Shown here piece after piece: positions 57,366-64,000 of a DNA stretch of 64,000 nt. A model generated the notes under the pieces. The model ran no database searches. It was not told the origin of the DNA and saw nothing but the letters and a program-made list of their open reading frames with translations. Made by a program: the position numbers and the translations under genes. How positions within the stretch are numbered: position 1 is the stretch's first letter; every line of letters begins with the position of its first letter. Origin of the DNA: Commensalibacter papalotli (ex Servin-Garciduenas et al. 2014) (GTDB lineage: Bacteria; Pseudomonadota; Alphaproteobacteria; Acetobacterales; Acetobacteraceae); assembly GCF_000527695.1 (NCBI RefSeq), contig NZ_ATSX01000002.1, positions 351,472-415,471 of the forward strand. Reading direction: 5' to 3'.

Positions 57366-58346
57366 TTAAATTTCAAAGTCCATAATTGGCCTGAAATAAA
57401 CTTTATCTCCTTTGTTTAAGTTATTTAAATCACGGGTAGTATTAGGAACTTGGGCTTCAATAGGATAATCACTGTCTTTGGGTTTTAAAACGATTTTTGT
57501 TACTGCACCAAGAGGGCGAATATCGATTGCTTCAGCCTCAAAATATCCTATTTTTTCGGTATGAATGCTGAGGATAATTTCATGAGGTCTGAACGTGAAA
57601 TTTTGTTCACCAACTGAAAAGTGATTTGTTTCCCCAAGGAAATGATAAACGAAATCATTTTTGGGTGTGTCTAATATCTCTTTGGGTGATCCAATTTGCT
57701 CAATAACCCCTTTGTTCATAATCACAACGCGATCCGCAATTTCCATTGCTTCTTCTTGGTCATGGGTAACGAAAACGCTGGTCAGTTGTATTTCATGGTG
57801 TAAATTCGATAACCATTGTCTTAGCTCTCTTCGGACTTTAGTATCTAAAGCCGAGAAAGGTTCGTCCAACAGTAATACGCTGGGATCAATCGCCAAGGCA
57901 CGTGCCAATGCAACACGTTGTTTTTGACCGCCTGATAATTCCTCTGGATATCGATTGGCTAAATTACCTAGTTGCACCATTTCTAATAGATGTTCAGCTT
58001 TTGCTAAAATATTGGATGCAGAAGGCCTTTCTTTTTTTGGTTTTACACGTAATCCAAACGAAATATTTTCTAAAACAGTCATATGCTGAAACAGAGCAAA
58101 ATGTTGAAACATATACCCAATGCGACGTTCACGAATATCTTTTTTTGAAATATCTTGGTCGTTAAAAAAGATTTGACCAGAGCTTGGTTGTTCCAATCCT
58201 GCGATAATACGTAAGAGGCTTGTTTTTCCACAGCCTGAAGGGCCAAGAAGGGCGATTAATTCACCTTTACGAATATCTAGATTGATATTTTGTAAGACAT
58301 GAAATTGATTAAAATATTTATTTAATTCTTTAATACGGATATTCAT
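57366..58346 (-). CDS. cysA: Sulfate/thiosulfate ABC transporter ATPase
   Basis: Energises sulfate import. The 326-aa protein has Walker A GPSGCGKTSLLRI (about 37-49), signature LSGGQKQRVALARAL, Walker B VLLLDEPFSALD and the switch His in FVTHDQEEAMEIADR. A C-terminal regulatory extension is present. ATG 58346 is preferred over the longer frame because it starts at the family N-terminus (MNIRIKEL) and lies one base past the cysW stop. Confidence 0.94.
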   Translation of the reverse strand: MNIRIKELNKYFNQFHVLQNINLDIRKGELIALLGPSGCGKTSLLRIIAGLEQPSSGQIFFNDQDISKKDIRERRIGYMFQHFALFQHMTVLENISFGLRVKPKKERPSASNILAKAEHLLEMVQLGNLANRYPEELSGGQKQRVALARALAIDPSVLLLDEPFSALDTKVRRELRQWLSNLHHEIQLTSVFVTHDQEEAMEIADRVVIMNKGVIEQIGSPKEILDTPKNDFVYHFLGETNHFSVGEQNFTFRPHEIILSIHTEKIGYFEAEAIDIRPLGAVTKIVLKPKDSDYPIEAQVPNTTRDLNNLNKGDKVYFRPIMDFEI

Positions 58347-58347
58347 T

Positions 58348-59187
58348 TTATTGTCCTGCCTCTGAATGAGCATTCGTAATTCTGCGTTCACACCATTGTC
58401 TTATAAACAAGATAATCATGGCCATTATTAACAATATAATAGAGATACTGAAGGCAGCAGTTGCATTATATTCGTTATATAAAATTTCTATTTGTAAAGG
58501 CAGGGTGTTGGTTAGCCCTTCAATATGACCAGAGATAATGGATACCGCTCCGAATTCTCCCATGGCTCTGGCAGTACACATCACCACGCCATGTAATAGA
58601 GCCCAACGGATATTTGGAAACGTGACATGCCAGAAAATCTGCCATCCATTCGCTCCTAATAACCGAGCAGCTTCTTCTTCGGTATTGCCTTGTTCTTGCA
58701 TCAAAGAAATTAATGAACGAGCAACAAAAGGAAACGTTACAAAAATAGTAGCAAGCACAATGCCTGGAACAGCATAGATCACTTGTAAATTATACTCCAT
58801 TAAAAAAGGGTATAAAATGCTTTGTGAACCATAAAGTAGGGTATAAATTAATCCGACAATAATGGGGGATATGGAAAATGGCAGGTCGATTAAAGTCGTC
58901 AGTAAGTTCTTGCCAACAAAATCATATTTTGTGATACACCATGCAGCCATTACCCCGAAAATAACATTTAAAATGACAGAAAGTAGCGTGGCAAATAATG
59001 TTAATTTTAATGCTGATAACGCAACTGGGTTGGCAAAAGTATGCCAAAAAAACCCAAGCCCTTTTGAAAGCCCCTCAATCAAAATAACGGATAAAGGTGC
59101 CAGGAAAATAACACCAAATACAATCCATGTCATCATTAAAAGTACTGATCTTTTGAGGTTACTTTGTTTATAGATTACTGGCGTCAT
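58348..59187 (-). CDS. cysW: Sulfate ABC transporter permease CysW
   Basis: Inner-membrane permease of 279 aa with six predicted helices and the EAA loop EEEAARLLGANGWQIFWHV (about 170-188), which contacts CysA. Its start overlaps the end of cysT by four bases (ATGA), so translation is coupled. Confidence 0.93.
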   Translation of the reverse strand: MTPVIYKQSNLKRSVLLMMTWIVFGVIFLAPLSVILIEGLSKGLGFFWHTFANPVALSALKLTLFATLLSVILNVIFGVMAAWCITKYDFVGKNLLTTLIDLPFSISPIIVGLIYTLLYGSQSILYPFLMEYNLQVIYAVPGIVLATIFVTFPFVARSLISLMQEQGNTEEEAARLLGANGWQIFWHVTFPNIRWALLHGVVMCTARAMGEFGAVSIISGHIEGLTNTLPLQIEILYNEYNATAAFSISIILLIMAMIILFIRQWCERRITNAHSEAGQ

Positions 59188-60053
59188 GATGATTTCTTTT
59201 TAGAAAAACGGGGGATAGATAAATGCGTAATGAACCAAATCAAGCGATGTGGTTTAATCCAACGTTGAATGATATTGATGGCAAATAATAAAGCAAAAGA
59301 AATCAGCAACATCAACAAACTGATAACCGTAGCGCCTGTATAATCAAATTGATCAAGCTTAGAGACAATTAAAATGGGTAAAATTTCGGTTTTATAAGGG
59401 ATATTTGCTGCAATAAAAACAACAGATCCATACTCGCCTAAACTACGTGCCATTGCCAAGGAAAACCCCGTTAACCATGCAGGGAATAACATTGGAAAAA
59501 TAATATATAAAAAGCTTTGTAAGGGTGTTGCCCCTAATGTCTTTGCAGCTTCTTCGACAGAATAAGGAATATCCTTGATAATCGGTTCAAGCGTTCTGAT
59601 AGTAAAAGGAATAGTGACAAATACCATTGCAATTATAATGCCAAGGGGGGTGTAGGCAACTTTAAAAGGTAAAAGAGAGCCAAGTAATCCATTGGGTGCA
59701 TATAAAGTTGTCAAAGCAATACCTGCAATCGCTGTGGGTAAAGCCAAGGGAAGATCAACCATTGAATCAATGATTTTTTTTCCTGTAAAAGAATAACGTG
59801 TCAACATCCATGCTAAAAATACACCAAGAATTGAAGCCAATAAAGAGGCATAAAAAGAGGTATATAAAGATAATTTTAAAGCACTTTGTAATTGTTTATT
59901 GCCGAGAATAGTCATAAGCTGGTCAAAGTGAATATGACTGGCATATAAAAAGAGTGCAGCCAAAGGGAGTAAAACAATTAAGGAAAGCCAAGATAACGTA
60001 TATCCTAAACTTAGCCAGAATCCTGGAATGACTGAATATTTAGAAGAAAACAT
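59184..60053 (-). CDS. cysT: Sulfate ABC transporter permease CysT
   Basis: Inner-membrane permease of 289 aa, partner of CysW. Helices and the EAA loop VEEAAKTLGATPLQSFLYI are visible in the C-terminal half, with the family motif ARSLGEYGSVVFIA after it. It follows the binding-protein gene by 22 bases. Confidence 0.93.
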   Translation of the reverse strand: MFSSKYSVIPGFWLSLGYTLSWLSLIVLLPLAALFLYASHIHFDQLMTILGNKQLQSALKLSLYTSFYASLLASILGVFLAWMLTRYSFTGKKIIDSMVDLPLALPTAIAGIALTTLYAPNGLLGSLLPFKVAYTPLGIIIAMVFVTIPFTIRTLEPIIKDIPYSVEEAAKTLGATPLQSFLYIIFPMLFPAWLTGFSLAMARSLGEYGSVVFIAANIPYKTEILPILIVSKLDQFDYTGATVISLLMLLISFALLFAINIIQRWIKPHRLIWFITHLSIPRFSKKKSS

Positions 60054-60075
60054 TAAACTTCCTTAATTAAAAAAA

Positions 60076-61101
60076 TTAGCGATTAATTTCACTCATAATT
60101 CTGTCAAATATTTTATTATCCTTAAAAAATTTGTTATTTATTTCTTTCCATCCTTTAAATACTTTGTCAATAGGTATTAATTTTAAGGTGTGAAATTTAT
60201 CTTTGTATTCTTCTGCTATTTTTGGGTTACTGGGACGATAATAATATTGTGCCGCCAGAGTTTGTCCCACGTCACTATAGAGGTAATTTAAATACCCTTC
60301 TGCTACAACACGCGTGCCTTTTCTATCAACAACAGAATCTACGACGGCTACTGGTGGTTCTGCTAGAATAGAAACAGAAGGAGTAATAAGCTCAAACTCT
60401 CCAGGTTTTGATTCGTTCAAAGCCATATAAGCTTCGTTTTCCCAAGAAATTAAAACATCACCTAATCCTCTTTGAATAAAGCTGAGGCTGGATGATCGAG
60501 CGCCTGTATCTAAAATAGGGGCATGTTGATAAAGTTGTTTGACAAAATCATATGCTTTTGCTTCAGAACCATATTTTTCCAAAGCATATGCCCAAGCAGC
60601 CAAGAAATTCCAACGTGCAACACCAGATGTTTTGGGATTGGGGGTCAGTATTTGCACCCCAGGTTTAATTAAATCGCCCCAATCATGAATATTTTTTGGG
60701 TTTCCTTTGCGTACCAAGAATACAATAGTCGAGTAATAGGGGCTACTATGATAAGGCAATTTGCTTTGCCATTTAGGATCAATAAGCTGTTTATATTTAT
60801 TGAGTGCGTCTATGTCGCCCGATAAAGCAAGGGTAACGACGTCCCCTTGCATACCATCGATGACGGATCGTGCTTGTTTCCCAGATGGACCATGAGATTC
60901 ATAAACAACTACATGATCCCCTGTTTTTTCTTTCCAATATTGTGCAAAGGCTTGATTATAGGCGTGATAAAATGCCCGTGTTGGATCATACGATACATTT
61001 AATAATGTCACCGTTTTAGCAATGCTGGTTTGGAGATATAGAGGAGTGATCAGTAAAATAGCAGCTAAAATTTTCCAAATTTTTGGTTGGTACGGTTTCA
61101 T
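60076..61101 (-). CDS. sbp: Periplasmic sulfate-binding protein
   Basis: Captures sulfate for CysTWA. The 341-aa protein has an N-terminal signal peptide (about 1-28) and the Sbp-type motifs NVSYDPTRAFYHAYN, ESHGPSGKQARSVIDG, NPKTSGVARWNFL and the SLSFIQRGLGDVLISWENEA region. It is the first gene of the transporter operon, followed by cysT, cysW and cysA. Confidence 0.93.
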   Translation of the reverse strand: MKPYQPKIWKILAAILLITPLYLQTSIAKTVTLLNVSYDPTRAFYHAYNQAFAQYWKEKTGDHVVVYESHGPSGKQARSVIDGMQGDVVTLALSGDIDALNKYKQLIDPKWQSKLPYHSSPYYSTIVFLVRKGNPKNIHDWGDLIKPGVQILTPNPKTSGVARWNFLAAWAYALEKYGSEAKAYDFVKQLYQHAPILDTGARSSSLSFIQRGLGDVLISWENEAYMALNESKPGEFELITPSVSILAEPPVAVVDSVVDRKGTRVVAEGYLNYLYSDVGQTLAAQYYYRPSNPKIAEEYKDKFHTLKLIPIDKVFKGWKEINNKFFKDNKIFDRIMSEINR

Positions 61102-61289
61102 TATATGGACATTCTAATGATAAAAGAAGAAAATATAGTTCAAGGTATATAGGATATAGTAATTTTATCAAAATTTAAAGTGTTTTATTTAAAATACTAT
61201 TTTTTATAGTTGTTATTTTTTTAAATAATGAGTTTGGAGAATCAACGTTTGCAGCGATTTCCTCTATAAAGAGTAAAGAAATAGAATTT

Positions 61290-61317
61290 AAAAAAGAAAA
61301 AAGAAAAAAGAAAAAAG
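61290..61317 (+). repeat. Heptanucleotide repeat (AAAAAAG)x4
   Basis: Four perfect copies of AAAAAAG in a row. They end 18 bases before the GTG start of the first phage-like gene, right upstream of its AGGGGA ribosome site. Such repeats can vary in copy number by slipped-strand mispairing and could alter expression. Confidence 0.7.
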
Positions 61318-61335
61318 GAACAATTAACAGGGGAA

Positions 61336-61572
61336 GTGAATCGAACCTTTTCAACTTTTATGAAAACGGCATGCAAGCGATTACAAGAAGTGGCCAAAAT
61401 TGATACGATCAAAGCCTTAGATCAAATCTCGATTTGGTTTGAGGAGGCAGCTCACGATGGTGAGGCAATGTTAAAAGCCATTGAAACAGGATGGGGTAAG
61501 GAATATCCCATTGGGTATATTTCCAAAGTGATTTCCAACGTTTCACATAGGTTAGTAACGTCAGAACGGTAG
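61336..61572 (+). CDS. Small phage-type protein, function unknown
   Basis: A 78-aa soluble, mainly helical protein starting at GTG 61336 with ribosome site AGGGGA four bases upstream. I do not recognise a family. It starts a run of short, tightly linked plus-strand genes leading to an SSB and a DNA methyltransferase, a prophage-like early region. The next gene starts directly after its stop codon. Confidence 0.6.
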   Translation: MNRTFSTFMKTACKRLQEVAKIDTIKALDQISIWFEEAAHDGEAMLKAIETGWGKEYPIGYISKVISNVSHRLVTSER

Positions 61573-61767
61573 GTGATTGATGGTGGAAAACATGATGATG
61601 ATCCTGCTTTTCGAATGCTTTCAAGGGATGAACAACTTGCGTTATTAATTTTGGAAAAACAACAAAATATTCCAAAATGGCTAATCAAACATACCGAGAA
61701 TTATCAACCTTCAGTATTTAAATACTTGATTGCCAAAGGTTTGATTCCTCAGAGGGTTGGTGCGTGA
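61573..61767 (+). CDS. Small phage-type protein, function unknown
   Basis: A 64-aa hydrophilic protein from GTG 61573, abutting the preceding stop. It holds a helical segment (LSRDEQLALLILEKQQ) and ends at a TGA that overlaps the SSB start. No family recognised; the tight spacing supports translation. Confidence 0.5.
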   Translation: MIDGGKHDDDPAFRMLSRDEQLALLILEKQQNIPKWLIKHTENYQPSVFKYLIAKGLIPQRVGA

Positions 61768-62105
61768 TGATAAGCAGTATAAACATGGTGACTCTGGCTG
61801 GTTATCTAGGCAATGATCCAGAGATTAAAACAACTCAATCAGGCAAAGAAACAGCCAGTTTTTCCTTGGCAACTAAACAGAAATGGAAAGATCAAGAACG
61901 AACAGACTGGCACAGGGTTGTTGTGTTAAATTCTGGATTGATCAAATTGGTTAAATCTTATGTACGTAAAGGTAGCTTGATAGGGCTGCATGGGCAATTA
62001 CAGAACAGAAGCTATCAAGATAAAGACGGTAAAACTTGTTATATTACGGAGGTTATTATCCCACCCTTTACAGGTGCATTAACATTATTGGGTGGTCAAA
62101 AATGA
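61764..62105 (+). CDS. ssb: Single-stranded DNA-binding protein (phage type)
   Basis: A 113-aa OB-fold protein. The N-terminal MVTLAGYLGNDPEIKTTQSG, the basic WHRVVVLNSG strand and YVRKGSLIGLHGQLQNRSYQ are typical of SSB. It lacks the acidic DDDIPF tail that binds partner proteins in chromosomal SSBs, as many phage SSBs do. GTG 61764 or ATG 61767 may start it; both overlap the end of the previous gene. Confidence 0.85.
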   Translation: MMISSINMVTLAGYLGNDPEIKTTQSGKETASFSLATKQKWKDQERTDWHRVVVLNSGLIKLVKSYVRKGSLIGLHGQLQNRSYQDKDGKTCYITEVIIPPFTGALTLLGGQK

Positions 62106-62656
62106 GCCAACAACGTCACGAGCATGATTGGTATGTCGAGCCCCCAGAATGTGTAGAAAAGCTGATTGAAGTTGAAAAGTTCTTTGGCTACTCTATTCTT
62201 GATCCATGTTGTGGCAAGGGAACAATACCCGCAGTTTTCTTGGACGAGGGGTATTTAAATGTTGAATGTCATGATTTGGTTGACCGTAATATTGAACGTA
62301 TTAGTTTACAGAAACGTTTTAAACAGCAAGATTTTTTAAAAAGCTCAAAAGATAAAAAATGGGATACGATTGTTACAAACCCACCGTTTAAAGATGCTGT
62401 TCCTATTATCGAAGAAGCATTGAAAGTCACAAATTATAAAGTTTGTGCTTTATTACGGTTGGCTTTTTTAGAATCAGAAAAACGCACAGCGTTCTTCAAG
62501 AAATCTCCTTTGGCCAGAATATGGGTGATGAAAGATCGCGTCACGATGTATAGCGGGGATTACCAAGGAAAAAAGAAATTTTCAGGCACTCAAGTCTATG
62601 CATGGTTTGTCTTTGAACATGGCTGGCATGGTCCCACTCAAATTGAAAGGGTCTGA
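62102..62656 (+). CDS. Phage-type DNA methyltransferase
   Basis: A 184-aa SAM-dependent methyltransferase starting at ATG 62102, which overlaps the ssb stop (ATGA); an earlier in-frame start at 62036 would overlap ssb heavily. The SAM-binding motif is LDPCCGKGTIPAVFL (about 33-47), and the catalytic NPPF (about 94-97) marks amino-group (adenine N6 or cytosine N4) methyltransferases. Its small size suggests an orphan phage enzyme without a restriction partner. Confidence 0.75.
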   Translation: MSQQRHEHDWYVEPPECVEKLIEVEKFFGYSILDPCCGKGTIPAVFLDEGYLNVECHDLVDRNIERISLQKRFKQQDFLKSSKDKKWDTIVTNPPFKDAVPIIEEALKVTNYKVCALLRLAFLESEKRTAFFKKSPLARIWVMKDRVTMYSGDYQGKKKFSGTQVYAWFVFEHGWHGPTQIERV

Positions 62657-62659
62657 GAA

Positions 62660-63186
62660 ATGGCAAATAGACGTAAAACGAAAATAAGTGTTGTTGGATC
62701 TGGAACGGTAAAAAAGCCTTCTTTATTTCAGCAATATCGTAGAGAAGAATTCGTAGTAGAGATTGGTGTTGATCCAGATAATCCCAACCAACAAGTTAAA
62801 CGTCTGCGCCGTAAATGTGTATATGACGAAATGCTGGCTCGTGGATCTATTAATCAAGAGCAACGTGATTTTGCTGAATGCTATGCGATAATTTGCGAGA
62901 AGTCTTTTGGAGGCAGCGGAGATTTGTATTCAATAGTAAATTTTTTAGTGATGGTATTCATGGTCATTATGATGGCCCTACCTTAAAACAGAGCGAGGCT
63001 TATGATAAGCTCTTTAAAGTCTGGGGTGCGATGGGGAAATACCATCGTGATTTATTAAATATGATCGTGCTGGGAAATATGGGCAGCAAACAAATATCAC
63101 AAAGACTGCACCTGAACCTGAATTATACAATGGGTCAGGTGCTTTCTACGTTCATTTTGCTCGAAGAAGCTATGAAAGATTTATAA
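62660..63186 (+). CDS. Phage-type ORF interrupted by a frameshift at a slippery site
   Basis: Two overlapping frames that seem to be one protein of about 175 aa. The first (62660-62986) is gene-like up to about residue 92, then turns into a hydrophobic nonsense tail (FLVMVFMVIMMALP). The second, in the -1 frame and open from 62878 to 63186, is gene-like only after 62938 (SDGIHGHYDG ... ISQRLHLNLN). The change of frame falls at A-AAT-TTT (62938-62944) in a run of six T. It may be programmed frameshifting, a mutation or a sequencing error in the T-run. The C-terminal half resembles a small HTH (LLNMIVLGNMGSKQISQRL). Function not recognised. Confidence 0.6.
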
Positions 63187-63364
63187 ATAAGGGGCTTGTA
63201 CTTTTGTAAGAACTATATTAATATATTACAAAATGGGAGTTTTATTTATTGCTTTTTCAACACATAAGATAACTAAAATTTCTTTAATAAATTAACTTAT
63301 TTATTGTTTCTATATAATTATGATAATTTTTTCAATAGTTTTTGTATTATGAAAGAGTTAATAT

Positions 63365-64000
63365 ATGCCCAATTCTCAATTATTTCCAACGGCTCAAAAT
63401 ACACCAGACCAAATGAACGGTTCTATTTTTTTTGTAGATAATAAAACTTCACAAGAACATCAGTATATAGCAACCTCTGAGGATGTTAAAGTTCCAAAAG
63501 AAATAAGCAACCTCACTGCTGGCAATGATTGGTATCAAAAAGATTTGTCTCATATGACAACAAATTTGATGCAGAAAGAGTTGAATTCAACAGCGTTAAC
63601 ACCAACAGCTCGGATTGCTGATATAAATTATGCGGGTAGTATTAGTCACTATAGTCCTGGTGATACTAGCGATCATGGTGCAAGTGCTGATATTAAAATA
63701 TATAACAAGCGAAAGCAAATGTATATCAGCGCGGAATATGGGATAAAACCTAGTTATCAAGATATTTTAGGTCGTGATCCTAGCCATGATGAAATTCAAA
63801 ATGTTGCTGGTTATAGGATTGAATGGGATAATGTTACTCGTAATAATGCAATACAAAATGAACGAACTAGAATAGCGTATAGCGATGAGGCATTTAATAT
63901 TATTCATGATAATGTTAATCGTATATTAGGCTATGACTGGGGCAATGATAACAATGTCCGTTGGGCGCAAAGTCGCTTAGCGAATGGCGAGAGTATGAAA
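63365..64000 (+). CDS. Large ORF cut by the window end
   Basis: ATG 63365 opens a frame without a stop for 212 codons to the window edge. The encoded protein is polar, rich in Asn, Asp, Ser and Thr. It has no signal peptide. A YQDILGRDPSHDEIQN segment at about residues 133-148 resembles the DUF4214-type repeat seen in large secreted proteins. It follows the phage-like cluster after 178 bases. Identity is unknown; a large secreted or effector-like protein is one guess. Confidence 0.6.
   Translation, partial: MPNSQLFPTAQNTPDQMNGSIFFVDNKTSQEHQYIATSEDVKVPKEISNLTAGNDWYQKDLSHMTTNLMQKELNSTALTPTARIADINYAGSISHYSPGDTSDHGASADIKIYNKRKQMYISAEYGIKPSYQDILGRDPSHDEIQNVAGYRIEWDNVTRNNAIQNERTRIAYSDEAFNIIHDNVNRILGYDWGNDNNVRWAQSRLANGESMK

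Noticed and set aside
61320..61350. tRNA T-arm or phage attachment fragment (GGTTCGATTC on the minus strand)
   Set aside because: The flanking bases do not form a T-stem or acceptor stem, and the bases are the start of a coding frame with its own ribosome site.

Overview
The window is one AT-rich bacterial chromosome segment with mostly tightly packed genes. It suggests an acetic acid bacterium (Acetobacteraceae), probably an insect-gut Commensalibacter-like lineage. The reasons are a pentose-phosphate cluster with adjacent transaldolase and Pgi genes that are one fused gene in relatives, a Hint-domain surface protein, an OprB porin, a polyol permease, and the low G+C. The genus is an inference from gene content; no rRNA or tRNA gene was found to fix it.

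Layout. 1-3.7 kb: polyol permease (cut by the window edge), SDR polyol dehydrogenase, dhaK and dhaL, a polyol-to-ketose-phosphate module. 3.8-7.9 kb: OprB porin, hisC, an ankyrin protein and two doubtful small ORFs. 8.2-24.4 kb: pentose-phosphate block tkt-tal-pgi-gnd ... HAD phosphatase-pgl-rpiA-gntK, interrupted by a GltD-like oxidoreductase plus pyruvate:ferredoxin oxidoreductase (PFOR) pair and an LH3/PLOD-like glycosyltransferase. 24.3-28.6 kb: copper-type TonB receptor, DUF2946 protein, TonB and an atypical SCO protein. 29-33.8 kb: glycine-zipper lipoprotein, polA, small zinc-finger protein, alpha/beta hydrolase. 33.8-36.7 kb: class III ribonucleotide reductase operon in which the glycyl-radical tail is a separate 65-aa gene. 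37.3-40.4 kb: AIDA-repeat/Hint protein. 41.1-47.4 kb: a second GltD-like/PFOR operon with a DHOD-like gene. 47.9-53.5 kb: a complete enterobacterial-type lacI-lacZ-lacY locus. 53.6-61.1 kb: acetyltransferase and sulfate uptake/assimilation genes cysN, D, H, A, W, T and sbp. 61.3-64 kb: phage-like genes (SSB, DNA methyltransferase, a frameshifted ORF) and an ORF running off the end.

How it fits together. Sugars and polyols enter by OprB, the polyol permease and LacY. They are split or oxidised and fed into the pentose-phosphate block, while two PFOR modules can pass pyruvate electrons to NAD(P) through the GltD-like partner. PFOR and class III RNR are oxygen-sensitive enzymes, so the cell seems prepared for micro-oxic or anoxic periods, unusual for an acetic acid bacterium.

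The strongest signals are the lac locus, whose intragenic operator O2 matches E. coli O2 at every position recalled, and the split NrdD with its radical glycine on a separate small protein. Other points of note are the tal/pgi split, the duplicated PFOR modules and a slippery-site frameshift in the phage-like region.
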